Source: Apostichopus japonicus (taxonomy: Eukaryota; Echinodermata; Holothuroidea; Aspidochirotida; Stichopodidae). Taken from it: 64,000 nt of DNA. The notes beneath the pieces are model-generated. The model was not told where the DNA came from. It did not search any database and was given only the letters and a program-made list of their open reading frames with translations. This document shows, piece after piece, positions 12,528-26,999 of the stretch. How positions within the stretch are numbered: position 1 is the first letter of the stretch; the number at the start of each line of letters is the position of its first letter. The stretch spans positions 11,317,984-11,381,983 of the forward strand of contig NC_092564.1 of assembly GCF_037975245.1 (NCBI RefSeq), written 5' to 3'. A program made the position numbers and the translations under genes.

Positions 12528-13643
12528 TTAACAGTTACTAGGTTTGTTAACCGCTCGCATATAGACAGTCGTATCACATGTTTTGGGTTGACCTTGGTGA
12601 CGTCTTACTTTTTCACATTTGAAAGTTTCGGAGAAGGCTGTCCTGTATCGCGGATTAGCCACGTTATAGATTAATGGATTAATGCAAGAATTTAAATATA
12701 ACAACGCTTGACTAATGGGTCTGACAACCTTTAACATTTCAGTCATCCAAACTGGTACTGACGTAACCACATCCGCGACATGATAAGCGAGAGAAAAGAA
12801 ATAAAACGGCATCGTACATAGGAAAAATATGGATCCGTTAATTACCAGCATTCTAGCAACGTAGTTACGTAACTGTGTGTCCCTCCTGACTGCGCTCTTA
12901 ACACGAAGGTGCAGTGTATAGATGATCTTCATGTACATGTAGACATTTGGAAAGAGTACACTGAAAAACAGAGTAATTTGAAATAAGTTTGAAAATGCGT
13001 CTGACCATGGATAAAACGGGCTACAAATTCCAAACTGATTTGGTAGGGAAGCAAATTGATCATTCGAAGGCCACACTATACAATAAACGATCATTTTCCC
13101 CAAAGCGGGGATAGATGTGGTGGCGCAGACGAGAGCTGTTACCCAACCACCGATAACGAAACGGATGGGCATCAAAAATAACCGGTATCGCCTCTTAGAG
13201 CTTCTCCTCACCCGAAACGGATGGCAGACGGCAAAGAATTTATCCACCGTCACCATGGTCACGAAGAACATAGACGCGTAAGCGCACATCTTGACAAAAG
13301 GCAACACGGTGTAACACCAAACAGACGATAATTTCAAAGAATCATATCGTATCGCAGATAAATATAAAGATAACACTTTCTCTCCGACACCGAATAGCAA
13401 ATAGAAAACATCGGCTACCGCTAAATTAGCGAGATAAATATTCGTCCTGGTTTTCATGCGCCTGACGCATTGATATACAACGAGGAATGCGATGTTTCCT
13501 AGGATACCGGGAACCAAGATGATAGGCATTAATATACCGACGAAAAACTGTTCTCGTTGATTGTAGAGAAACACCTCGAAGTCTTGAATACGAGCATTGG
13601 ATATGTTGGAATAGTCCAAATGGGTACATTGTTGTGTTTCCAT
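12528..13643 (-). CDS. Rhodopsin-class (class A) G-protein-coupled receptor, probable peptide receptor, orphan
   Basis: A 371-residue single-exon receptor. Seven hydrophobic segments are visible: TM1 about 34-59 (GN at 49-50), TM2 69-93 (NLAVAD, with D78 the conserved acidic residue), TM3 107-141, TM4 157-178 (W167), TM5 215-243 (P232), TM6 264-288 and TM7 303-328 (NPLIY at 322-326). C110 at the top of TM3 probably pairs with C207 in loop 2. N13 lies in an NIS glycosylation sequon, and C343 is a possible palmitoylation site. Two signature positions differ from the family norm: the DRY box is DKF (134-136), and the TM6 toggle motif CWxP is CTMP (276-279). The overall pattern is that of peptide-type receptors, but I cannot assign a ligand. 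The frame could extend 16 residues upstream to 13691. The internal Met is preferred because the minus strand shows a pyrimidine-rich splice acceptor ending just before it. Confidence 0.93.
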   Translation of the reverse strand: METQQCTHLDYSNISNARIQDFEVFLYNQREQFFVGILMPIILVPGILGNIAFLVVYQCVRRMKTRTNIYLANLAVADVFYLLFGVGEKVLSLYLSAIRYDSLKLSSVWCYTVLPFVKMCAYASMFFVTMVTVDKFFAVCHPFRVRRSSKRRYRLFLMPIRFVIGGWVTALVCATTSIPALGKMIVYCIVWPSNDQFASLPNQFGICSPFYPWSDAFSNLFQITLFFSVLFPNVYMYMKIIYTLHLRVKSAVRRDTQLRNYVARMLVINGSIFFLCTMPFYFFSLAYHVADVVTSVPVWMTEMLKVVRPISQALLYLNSCINPLIYNVANPRYRTAFSETFKCEKVRRHQGQPKTCDTTVYMRAVNKPSNC

Positions 13644-13666
13644 CGTTATCAAAACCAAGTCACCAC

Positions 13667-13692
13667 CTTTAAAAATGAAAAAAAAAATCAAC
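13667..13692 (-). promoter_or_regulatory. Predicted splice acceptor of a 5' UTR intron in the GPCR gene
   Basis: On the minus strand a T-rich stretch is followed by AAAG, with the AG at 13668-13667, then GTGGTGACTTGG and 12 further bases to the ATG at 13643. This is a good acceptor context and implies a non-coding first exon at higher coordinates, which was not located. Many intronless-CDS receptors are organised this way. Confidence 0.5.
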
Positions 13693-15600
13693 TAGCGGGA
13701 ACAATTCGAAAACCCTTTCTCTATACTTTGAGCCTGTTATATTTTACTCAAATCGCATTGATGACAAACTTCGATAAGTTGATAAATTTATTTGTTGACA
13801 TGTTGTATAAGTGCATCATAAATGCATTGATCCTATTCTTCTTCCTTTGATTAGTTGTTTTTTGTTGTTGTTGTTTTTAAAGCTTCATGTGAAAGAGAAC
13901 TCAAAAAGAATCCAATACAAACATCGATAGTTTAAATATGGAGTTGAATTACAGGAATAACGATGCGCTGTTAATCTCCCCGTTCTTGAAGAACAATAAA
14001 ATCTGTTAACACTTATTAATAACTCATCTGTAACAAACCTTGGACCAGTTAGCGATTTTGATGAACCACGTACGTATTCGCGATATGCATATATAGTTAC
14101 GCAGTTTATTTCACAGGTGAGAAAGTTAAAAACACAAAAGTAAATATATCAATATATTTTAAGCAGATTCAGTTTAAATTTGACTCATTCTGTCATCGAT
14201 TATCTTTTCCTTTCTTCTTACTGTTCGTCCTTCAAGAATCTCAAAGTGAAATTTTTATAACGCTCTTCGGTGCAACTATCAATATTTCCTCCATTTTTAT
14301 ATATTATTTTTTTTTTGAGAATTCTGATTATCCGTACACAACGCCCTATAAAACAGACCTCTGAATCGGCTATACTGTTATGTTTCTTCAAAACCGAAGA
14401 TATTTGATCATTTGAAAAATAGCTGTATATGAGACCTGTAGGACTTAAAAGATTTAAAAGAAAGATCTCACATAATTTGTTTTCAAGGAAAGCGCACGGA
14501 GCGAAAATGCATAGGTAGGCAGTATCTTCCGTTCTAGTAAAATTTAAAGTGATACTATATATGAATTATACTTAATAATCGGGTCCATATATTTGTATAT
14601 ATATAGAAACTACCGAAGAACGTCTGCTATTATCATTTTTAATATAAAATATTATTTATATCAGCAGATTTCTCCAAAGAAAAAGAGCAATGATACGTGT
14701 AAGTAATCCATTGGTAGCATGCTGTTTAATTTGCCACATTACTTGGTATTCATCTTCAGATGATAGCAGCGATTACTATTCTGTGCGTGACTATACTCGG
14801 ACGTTCCAGCAATTTGACGCAAAACTCTGTAAATGTCATTAAAATAAAGCTGGTATCAATTTCCGACAGATGCACTATAATTTTGACATATTGAAAATTA
14901 CTTAAACAACTTTCGGTCTCCAACTGTTCACTTCTAAAATATATAAAAAGAAAATAGAGTAATAAAAAATGCCAATTATTATCGAGTCAGTGCCGTTAAA
15001 TTGCTGTAAGCGACGTTGGGTAATACAACCTGTCACAATGCGAAGTACAATGTCCTCTAAAAATGACACGGTATATCAACTACATACCATTCCTTAAACT
15101 TTCACCAAGTGGACTAAATTTCGAATGCCAGTGTCACTTCGTAAGAACTTTGATGTAGTCTGATTTAGTTTCTCCTTGAACTGATAACAAGCGAGTTTCC
15201 CACAGTAGTCCCATGACGTAGGTTTTCACTAAATTGTCCTCGACAAAATCTCTTTCAAATATTCAACGAGATATATAATCCATAAGAAAATATTAATAAA
15301 TTATTGAAAGTTTAAGTTTGTTGTTCCTCATCTGAAGAAATATGTCTTTGTGACATAAATTCTTAATATCATCAATGAGCTTTCAAAAATCTTCGCATAA
15401 TGTTCGATACCCATCTTACCGTATCAAATCTGATAGTGAAATATTAGATACTATAGAAAACAGATGCTTCCGTCATTTAATGGCTAATTTAAAATCCAAC
15501 TTGAGAATAGAAATTTGAATTATTTAATCATTGAATCAAATGCTTCTCTTGCTTTGCACCAATGTTTTCCAATCGCAAAATGTTGGCTTGTATATATTTA

Positions 15601-15635
<35 letters not shown>

Positions 15636-18600
15636 ACATTTGGTAAATAGCGCATATCCAATTAGATTTTCTCCCTGTAACAAACACGTTGCTCTGTCTC
15701 AGGCAAATGCATTTATGATTGGACTTATTCTGCCTATCGTCTCAGACATGGTCTCTGAACGACCAGTGCGCGTGCGCTCTTTTTGGAGGCGTGAAACTTC
15801 TTCAACTCGTAAGTGAAAAGCATTTAGTGCATGATATACATGTGATATCTTCAAGACTTGTGGTTTGCGATCAAGCTAGGAATATGACTTTACACCCTCA
15901 GGCATTTTAAACATTCTTATTTATTTTTTATAGCATTTGTTGATTAAATGACCAGAGAAATGTTAACGTGAAACCTATACGTAATATGTTATAATGGTAA
16001 TATTTGTTTGACTAGTTATTCTTACATTAATATAAAATATTTCCAATTCCTTTAATCTGTTAAATATTTTTTTTTTAAATTTATACTTGAATGAGTGGTT
16101 GCTGCATGTGTACATTGGTGTTTGTAAAACATGTATGTAGGAGCATCTTGAGAAAGCAGTTTATCACAGATAACAACGGGAAACTGACTAGATCATTTCA
16201 TAGCAACAAATTTCGTTATAAATTTTGTAATTTTATAAATAAAATTTGTAGTAAATTAAAACACAAAAGTGAACTCGGGATTATAACTCATGTGTTCTAT
16301 AGAAGGGTTCTCTCAATTAAGTAAGGGCCAGGTGGGGAGAGAGAGTGAGAGATTGAGGTGGGGAGAGAGGCAGAGAGAGATAATAGAGAACACTGCTTGG
16401 AGCAAATACACCAAATTTCACTCTACCTAAATTGTGCAGCAAGGTCAGTAAGGTTGAACAGACATGACTGACCAGGAATATCACATTGATTGCAAGATTG
16501 CGAGACGGTTTTAATTAACGGCCGGGCCGGATTCAACTTTTACGCGGATCCGACATAGCAGGATCGCCTCTAACGTAAAGTCCCTGATCTATACCATAAG
16601 ATGTATACGAGCACCAAGGGATGACTGCGAGCTGTATTAAACCATACCACCAGGCCCTTTAACTAAAATTCTGAGGTGGAGGGGGCTCCAGCAATTTAAT
16701 GAGGGGCATCAACAAATTAGGAATGGGTATAGAAATCTCGTGACCTGCAACTTGTGAACTATTTGTACACATGATGGTGGCACAGATGGGGTGCGGGAGC
16801 CCCTCCACCCCCTCCCCTCTCCCACCCACATGTGTCCCAACCTGGACGTAGGCCTTCATAGCAGATCGTGTAACCAGGTCCCAGGCATCAGTTTCAATCG
16901 TTAAAATAAACCTCTCTCGATAGCTGCCATTATTTGTTAGTTAGGAAGACCCCAATGCATATACCCTCACAATAATTAAAGATATAAGAAAATAACAATT
17001 AATACTACAACATATATTTCTTTTGTCTTTTGCTATGGGACTCCGGTTAACAATCCAAGGAATTAGCCGGTTCACCGGTTTACAAATCAAAGGTTTTAAC
17101 CCGTTAACCGGTTAACCCAAAGTTTCATGGGAGAGCACAAAGTTGTTGATAATCTTCTTTTTTACTACTCACCCCCCCCCCCTCTCCCTCCCGCAAACTT
17201 GCGGACGCCTATGTATCAGTACGTCGTTTATGTATTGAACTACTTTTTTTTTACAACTGTCCCCATTCCACCTATTTGACCTCAGAATTTTCGTTCGGGT
17301 ATAGCTATAGAACCCGACAGTTACTTTGGTACACACTTGCTTTTATTCGCATCCAGCTCTCTTTCATGTGAGAAAAGTATATCAAAACTGGGAACCCCAG
17401 TGAGATCACTCCCTGTAGATGGGTTTATAGGTAGGTGGCTATAATCATAAACAGAACACTCATGCGAGCACTTTGCCACTGATGAGGCAGATGCATGACA
17501 GGTCAACGAATTCTAGTGGTGAATTAAATTCGATTTTCAAAGAGAATTGTGCGTCTATTTGGGCTTGATCGAAACTATAGTCATAAAAGAAGCAATTAGA
17601 TAGTAATCACGGATCAATTGTTTGTTTTTGGAAAATGATATGTAAAAATAGTGCTGGACTAGAAGCGGATAACATAATGGTCATTTCTCATTTCATAAGC
17701 ATAGTCTAATATTCTATATGAATAAATATCAGCTGATTGCGTTCTGCAGCCAATGTTATTTGTTTTGAACCAAACGTACCAAGTTCATATGCAAATATCT
17801 GAATAGATATATATATATATTTTTTAATGTAAAAAGTAAACGTATGAAACGCCTGTTCATTGTTTTTCACTATAAATCGATGAATAATTCATGAACAAAA
17901 TCCCAACCATGCATCATCATTGGTCTACGTGATCATGGTAACTGACATTGAAAACTTCTCCAAACAGCTATAAGAAAGATTGCATTCTATGTGTGAAATA
18001 CCACATATGTTATGTTCCTTCCAACACAAGGCTGATGACTTAATCAAGTTTAACTATGACATCATCAAGCCACATATGGTTCAATTATTTCAAGTTGGTC
18101 TTTCCTTATTACAATTGGTTATGTTCTGTAATGGAGATGGGCTTTGCAAATGGTTTATACTAAAATGTCTTAGCATAGTACAATGAATAATGATAACATG
18201 GTTTTCAGTGTCAACCTTAAAAAATGTGAAAGAAAACGCGAAAGAACTAGTTTCATATCCAAATCGCAATATGACATCACTTATGTACAAAATCACAACT
18301 TTCAAACTACCAGACGGAGCACGATATTACCCTAGATATGTGGGGGGTGTTTTTCATCACAAAGATATTTGTCATATGATATGCTTTCGTTTGATTCGTA
18401 TCTTTGTATTCAAGTTGTACCTTTACCCCTTTAGGCTGATGTAGATGCTACTTAATTTCGGCAAATTCGTCTAGCAGATATTAATATGAGCTAGATGCAA
18501 AGAGTTAGTCATAAAATTTCAACAGTTCGTTTTTTTTTTTTTTTTTTTTTCTTTGAATATTTTCCGCGTGGAACTTGACTATAGTAAGGTTGTACTGAAC

Positions 18601-19257
18601 TGCTTTACTTGTTAAGAGTGTTTGGGTGGTGAACAGAATAACTTCAAAATTAAATAAATCATATATTAAGAGGGATATTTTCAACATATTTCTCTGTAAC
18701 GTTATCTTTTTCTATGTAACTCTATCAGGACTTAAGATAAGCAAATGTACGTAGAAAACTAACAGTCGCACGAGACAAATGTTCCTTCTTCAGTAATCCA
18801 TATCAATATGCGATCAATATACAAATATACATAGTCATATACAGATCCGTCTATACGCACTTCTTAAAAACGATTGGTATACACAAAATGATACAAATTT
18901 GTTGTCGTGTAACTTCTAATTACAAAATCCATAAAAGCTGAACGTATACTGGTGGAACGAGAGGCATATAATGGTCAAGCTTAGAGTATATAAGTTTCAA
19001 TTTTCCGGATGGCATCATTTGTAATAAATTACAAATGGGAATTGATTGGCCTCTTAGGTTTACGGTTACCATAATCCAAAGGTATTGGATTCCTTTTCTT
19101 CTTTTTTTGGCATTTCAAACATCAACATGAAGTGAAGGGAATCGAAATGAGAAACAGAAAGAAAGTGTATCTCTTTGTAACCTCAGATAATCAAAGGATA
19201 ATAAATACACTACCGGTACGCACCGGTTTCATGTATATATATATATTTATATATTTC

Positions 19258-19261
<4 letters not shown>
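13693..19261. other. Region 5' of the GPCR gene; no further gene seen
   Basis: About 5.5 kb of AT-rich sequence that should contain the GPCR 5' exon and promoter, neither of which I can place. Visible features are a short (TA)n near 15601-15647, a (GAGA)-rich tract near 16337-16383, a cluster of CCGGTTAAC/AACCGGTT words at 17043-17118, and a T-run at 18532-18550. Open frames here are short and lack any family signature. Confidence 0.5.
17043..17118. promoter_or_regulatory. Cluster of AACCGGTT-like words
   Basis: Within 76 bp there are CCGGTTAAC, CCGGTTCACCGGTTTA and GTTAACCGGTTAACCC. AACCGGTT is the consensus bound by Grainyhead/CP2 factors. The cluster could be an enhancer fragment or simply a degenerate palindromic repeat, and no gene start is nearby. 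Confidence 0.25.

Positions 19262-19336
<75 letters not shown>
19262..19336. repeat. (TA)n microsatellite
   Basis: About 36 TA units, preceded by a shorter interrupted tract from about 19230. Confidence 0.95.
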
Positions 19337-20950
<1,614 letters not shown>

Positions 20951-21983
20951 AATATGTTCATGTTTATTGTACGGTATGCCTGGAAAATATAGTAACCCTC
21001 TCAGTATTTTTGCAGTTGAAAAGTTACAAAAATGTCCCCATAGGATAATTGTTACACAAGAAATTTTCAAGTAGCTTTCTGTGAGGGTCAAAGAGAAACA
21101 CTCCACACGCTTGGAGCAAAGGACCATAGAGAAGCTTATTGTCACTTGTAAGTATAGACTGAGGGATTCAGTTATATGCAGGGTATGCCGGTGCATTACT
21201 CAAGTCTGAGCATACTCCGATTAGTATACATGCAAGATTCTGAGCCGAATTTTAAACGGTCCGCTTTGCATTTTTTTCAGGGGCCGAATTTGGCCGCTGG
21301 TCGCCAGCAGAACCCCTGCTATCTTAATTTAATTCTTTATGTAAGAAAAGAAAAGAAATGAAATATCCTAACACTAAACATCCGGGCTTCTCCACTCATA
21401 TCGGAGCAACTGGCAACTTTTGCGGACCATTGTGGTTCTTAAGCGGTGCCCGCTCTTCTACCAGAGGGGAATTAAAATAAAGGGGAAGGTCCCTACACTT
21501 ACATGTCCATAACTAATTCCTTGATTTATTACAAAACCGTAATGCTTCAATGCGTTGGTAGGTTTCTCCTAATATTAATTAGGCTCACTTCTTTGTCTTT
21601 AGTTTAAGTTTTCTCTTTTCTTATTGTTGTCTGCGTTGGTAATTCAAGGACGACCGATGAAGCCATTTTTTATATACACAAGGTATAATGATTCGAAAAG
21701 ATATATAACTTACTATCATTCTGTCATTCCCGGAGAGGCCCCAGGTTACCCACTTACATCACCACCCCCTCAATTATTAAACTAATTAATTACAATAAAT
21801 GGAACGGAAAGTGCAGTTAGAAAACAATAAAATACTGAGATGTTCTAAGGATCCATTTCGTCGGAAGATTTTGATGTACCATTGTGATTCGCCCACTCAC
21901 ATGTTCAAATCACATGTTCCACTGCTTCTCGAAGTATGTCATTTACGGCGGCACAATTATCAAAGCACATATTCTTTTCTTTA

Positions 21984-22014
<31 letters not shown>

Positions 22015-22444
22015 CCCAATAACAAAGTTAAAGCATGGAAGTCTACTCCATAAGTAAAGGATAGCATATATCTATATGCACAGAAGTTACTGTTGATAGC
22101 AGAATCCATTAAAACGGTTTCTCATAGTGAAAGTGTCGGATACAGAGACATTAAAACAGTATATATAAAGTATACGTGACCAGTCGAGATCAGGTTTTTG
22201 GCAGTTAGCTGCTAAAGTAGCAGCTCCCCCCCCCCAACCACTTTTTTTTTTATATTATATATTTTAAATTGGGGCAACCGGAGGTAATTTTAGACGACTT
22301 AATGCCTTTGGAGAAGCAGTGACGGAAACTCTCGTCCCTGGTGGCTGAAGACGTTCTGATTCAGGGACCAAAGCGTCGAACTCTCTTAAAGCTTAAAATT
22401 GTGTGCAATGACGTGATATAGGACAGTTGAAACCTCCTCCAACC

Positions 22445-22470
22445 AGGGAGTTGTTATGGAACAACTCCCT
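22445..22470. repeat. Perfect small hairpin (11-bp stem, 4-base loop)
   Basis: AGGGAGTTGTT and AACAACTCCCT flank the loop ATGG with no mismatch. It does not sit next to a recognised gene, and no U-run typical of a Pol III terminator directly follows. It may be a structured-RNA relic or chance. Confidence 0.5.
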
Positions 22471-22739
22471 GCTCCAACCATGAAGTGAGAAGAGACTAGC
22501 TCCATGCTCCAACATTGTTAGCTATTCATTGATGGTTGCATAAACCTGGCGAAAACTTTACATCAATTAACAGACCATATTAATTTGACGGCTTAGTGTG
22601 TAAGTTAGTATAGCGATATTATTCGTTGCATATGCTACATGAAAACCATTTTAACCTGTAATTTACACGTAACTAATTTATAATGATTAATTAATATACT
22701 ATTTATTTAAAAAAAATCATGAAGCATATTGTAGGTCTA

Positions 22740-22895
22740 ATAACATGTCATAAAATGTCACGTGATGAATTGACATGGCCCGTGATGATGTCGTATAGTG
22801 TAATGTGAGTTTCATGTATAATATTGTGATATGTCATGTGATATCATGACATGTCACGTGATGCCATATAGTGCCATATAGTTTCATGAATCACG
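22740..22895. repeat. Degenerate ATGTCACGTGATG repeat with CACGTG E-boxes
   Basis: Words of the type TGTCA(C/T)GTGAT recur several times over 150 bp, including two perfect CACGTG palindromes, along with repeated GCCATATAGT. This looks like a decayed short tandem repeat rather than a designed enhancer, but it offers multiple bHLH-zip binding sites. Confidence 0.4.
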
Positions 22896-23234
22896 AATTA
22901 AAGGGTCATCTGTATTTTAGCCTCACCCCCCCCCCATCCCTCCCCCAACACCACGCTTGTGCTAGAAATACCAAAATTGGTCCCCATAGAAACGTTTCAC
23001 TCGGCTCGTCTTTCTGTCTGTATTAGAGCATTTTATTTCAGACCCAATCACTACATTATTTAGCTATAAAGATATGGATGACAGTTATTTCACGAGGCTA
23101 ATCAAACACAAATGTCTGTGAGAGAAGCCAAATAGCTTTAACTTACACTTCACTTCGGGCGGCTATCCAAGTTTAGCTCACTTTGGATCTCGTTTACAAT
23201 TTGGAAGACCATTTCAGATGAGAGGGGAGAGGGG

Positions 23235-23352
23235 GGGGGGCGTGGATTTCACCTCCAGATGAGAAACCTTACTTTAGCAGGCCAGGGCTCGAACCCACAC
23301 TTTTTTTTGTCTATTCCGTTGCTTGCAATGCCACCGCCTTTATCCAGTCGAC
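23235..23352 (-). mobile_element. tRNA-derived SINE, 5' region (copy 1)
   Basis: On the minus strand a tRNA-like head is followed by a B-box GGGTTCGAGCCC (plus-strand 23285-23296). The A-box region (CGACTGGATAA) lies at the high-coordinate end. The central GGTGGCATTGCAAGCAACGG part and the body after the B-box (AGTAAGGTTTCTCATC) align with the copy at 48105-48250, so the two belong to one Pol III-driven family. Similarity to a long-variable-arm tRNA is inferred, not proven. Confidence 0.6.
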
Positions 23353-24289
23353 TTTAGCACTCTTAGTTTAACTGGTAACAATATTGTTTTAAAAAATTCT
23401 ACCAAAACTTAGCAGGATCAAATATGAGTGTAATACTAATGACCTTTACAGAAAACAAATTGTATTTCTTTTTTGTGTGGAGACTGCTCATGGTTCCCAT
23501 AGCAACACGAATACCGTTTCATGATACAAACGAATGTATTTCATGTAAATAATTATGGTAGGTGTAAGGAAATATTATCCCACAGACAAATATTTAAATT
23601 TATCCTTTTTAGACCTTTCTTTAAACTTCAAATTTGTCCGCATGTCAAAATTGACTGCGGCATGTATATTATTATCTTCTTCAAGGCGTGTTGAAAGTGA
23701 TTTGATTCCCTCTGAAGTCATCTCCTGTTTTTATGTTTTCACTTCAAACTTCCCTTGCAAACACGAGAACGTGCTCACTCGAGATTCAGTCCCATGTTAT
23801 AATTGACACGCCGCGGTGAATGGTTTTTAAAAATATCATTAAATTAAGCGTCAACAATACTTAGAAAATCAATCAAAGAGTCATGTGGAATAAAGGCAAG
23901 CTTGTGCAGTTGACATCACCAAAAGGCCTAGAGACTAAGCAACTTAAAATGACTCAGAGGACATTTTTTAAGACAAAAGAGAACATTAGGGGATAAAACC
24001 GATAGTATAAATCATCAAACTCCTGTCTGAACCTGCAATACATTGGGTATTATGAACGTGGTTTGATGATACAGTAAACATATGTTAGCATAGTGGTTTG
24101 AGGCGAGGGAGATATCACATAGAAGTCTGAAGTGCCGGCGGGTGTTTATCATTTTATTTCTATAGTCAGTTTACCAACAGTCATCAGGATATTCTGTCAG
24201 AATATAAACGCATTGGAAATAAATATGCTATGATAATATTGAGAGCATTTGAGAGCAAACATAGCTGCTCATTTGCACTGCTTAGTTTA
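23353..24289. other. Intergenic DNA; no gene seen
   Basis: No supported gene. A near X-box GTTCCCATAGCAAC occurs at 23493-23506 (one mismatch in the left half-site). Confidence 0.5.
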
Positions 24290-24494
24290 GGGAGGGAGGA
24301 GGGAGGAGGGAGGAGGGAGGAGGGAGGAGGGAGGAGGGAGGAGGGAGGAGGGAGGAGGGAGGAGGGAGGAGGGAGGAGGGAGGAGGGAGGAGGGAGGAGG
24401 GAGGAGGGAGGAGGGAGGAGGGAGGAGGGAGGAGGGAGGAGGGAGGAGGGAGGAGGGAGGAGGGAGGAGGGAGGAGGGAGGAGGGAGGAGGGAG
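24290..24494. repeat. (GGGAGGA)n heptanucleotide minisatellite, about 29 units
   Basis: About 205 bp of perfect GGGAGGA units. The purine-only strand with runs of three and two guanines every seven bases can form G-quadruplex or triplex (H-DNA) structures. Open frames across it (GGGRREE or PPPSSLL repeats) are artefacts. Confidence 0.96.
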
Positions 24495-26999
24495 AGTTAC
24501 AAGAGTTTCCATTATCAACCTGAAGTTAATCTACAGAGGTGACTCCATTTGAGAAAAAAAAACATGAAATTATGTTTATATTGAACATTGTTTGGTTAAT
24601 AGGAACTTGGAAGAACTTGATTTTCTTAGTTTGAAGATGAGTGGCCAGTATTAAACTTTCAAACCTATTGAGGGCATAATAATGACCGTTCGAACCGTTT
24701 CGAGTAAACATGGATTATGAACGGAATTAAGAAGAAGAAGAAAAAAACTTACATACAGCACAAAAGCTGACAGCAACACTGTTTTATTTATTTATTCTTG
24801 TCAAAGAGTGGGAGATTCATCCTATACCGATATAAAATTGGAGGGAATGTTAGAATTTGCCTCTCTCTCATCTTTGAAAAGGCAAGGTTTATCAGGGTTG
24901 CCAATTTTTCAGTGACGCAACCGGCCAAATTGGAGGCTAAATCAGGTATAGTTAAAACGCCGAATACGACTGTTATGTTATTTTATGACATTATTAACCC
25001 TGTTTATTGATAAGAATTTTATGCGTTTGCATTTTTTTTGTTATGGGGGTGGGGGGCTCTGAGATGAACATAAGGACGTGAAACGTGCTCAAAAAATCCC
25101 AATGCTGATGTCGGTAGTTTTTTCCCCGCTCAATGATATTTTTGCTAAATTTGTCATATTTGGCGTTTAAAGCTCCAAACTGGCAACGCTGAGAAATAGT
25201 GCTGAACGGGCTCACTGTCCTATATTGCAAGATATACCACATCGATGTATGAGTAAAAAATCATACTTTGAGTACCTATCGATCACTTGCTGGAGCAGTG
25301 TGGGAAGTAACGTATATATATTTCATATTATTTAGTAGTACAAGATGTATATAATTTGACCTCACATGGATATACCGTTTGTCGTAATATTAATTTTCCG
25401 ATAAGAGACGCGAAATAATTTGATTTTAGTCTGTATTATAAGATTATATCCGGTACAGGTCTATACACCTACATATAAAAGTTTGCCATAGTATTCACAT
25501 TTGTCCGGATAAAACGAGCATTTGGACTTCGGCAATATATTTATTGTTGGTTGACATAAACGCGACATCAAATTCGAGTGTTGAATTCAGTGTGGCTATG
25601 GAGTTGTTGGTGCCGGGGGGGGGGGAGGGGTCTTCTAGAGTCGGCCGTTAAGCCATGGGGACAGTCATGCCCAAGTCTTCCTCCCCCTTCTCCCTTATTT
25701 TGGAGGAAGCTTTAAATTTTCCTTATTTTTGATATGTTTTCCATTTCTTCTTCAGGGAGTGATCTACTTGTCAAGCACACAAGGGTTCCCCCCCCCCTTC
25801 CTTTCAATTTCGCACTGATTCAGTGTTCCTACTAAAGTATGTATCTTATATAATATTGAAAAGAGAGAAAGTAAACTGAAACAGAACTCAAAAAAACGTT
25901 CACAATATACGATATGTCACATTTATAAACCGGATAATATCTGTCTCTTATTTTGAAATCTCTTACTATAATGCGATATGACGAACTTAGCTTCTTTGTC
26001 ATTGTCAAACATGATATTCGTCCAACTGACAATCAACTATATTTATACTTATTTATCTATAAAGGCCCAAAAGGTTTCCGGTGTCTGAATCAATAAGACA
26101 AAACAAAAACTGTTGTTTTAGGTGGCAATTGAGGAAGACATGTGTTCGAAATGAGTTTAAAAAGTGGAAATTGACGATACTTAGCTTTTATATTGAAGAC
26201 GCCAGTGGCTGTCTTGAGTGTTTATATCTGATATATACTTTATATCAATTCCAAGGGTGAACTAGGGATTTTATTTATCACGATAAAATTCCTATTTTTA
26301 CAGATGTTCTTTTATATATAAATGCATATTTAAATAAGGAAAAATTAAAGGAAAGCGTGACAGGTTTGTTGGAAAATATACTGTATACGAGGGAAGAGGT
26401 AAACGAGTTTATATCGACGTATTAAATTTGATCTAGTATTTTCTGAAACATTTTGACCGTGAAGAGATGTAATGTGACAGAAATAACACAAAAGACATAT
26501 TAACGGTTGTCAAGTGCATGTCTGTAAATTACCTGTTATTTATATTATGGATTTATTTAATGAAAAAGCCAAAAATAATTATGCCAACTGAGATAAAATA
26601 TATCTCTGTTTGGACCGTTGTTATTTATAAAATATTGTGAAATAAATGCAATATTGCTTAAGAGCATATCATTCTTTTTAACGAGACGTCTAGATATCTT
26701 TACAAAACAAAGGAGAGAATTTACCAAACATCGACTTTCAAACCGTTGCTTGTCAAGGTAGTTTACATTTTTGACAATAGGCATGTCAAATTCTTCACTC
26801 GAAATCGTTGAAAATTTATCAAGTTTTGAGAAATTTAAAGTTTTTCAGCCACTGAAAATTACATCTTGGACATTTGTTAATGATGATTACGCTGCTTATC
26901 ACGGTAGTTTTGTGAAACATTGCGAAATTTATCAGATTTAAACGACCACAGATGAACGGTAGTGAACTTTTATCTTTGTCGTGGTGAGGTGTCTTAAAT

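Larger units (their letters stand above)
20951..23234. other. Intergenic DNA; no gene seen
   Basis: No supported gene. Contains an (ATT)n tract near 21984-22014, an 11-bp-stem hairpin at 22445-22470, and a stretch (22740-22895) rich in ATGTCACGTGATG-like words. Confidence 0.5.

Noticed and set aside
24230-24523. Frames with GGGRREE or PPPSSLL repeats
   Set aside because: Artefacts of the GGGAGGA heptamer array.
24885-25199. 8-bp duplication for the CAGGGTTGCCA MITE
   Set aside because: The flanking octamers AGGTTTAT and AGAAATAG agree at only 4 positions, no better than expected by chance with some freedom of choice.
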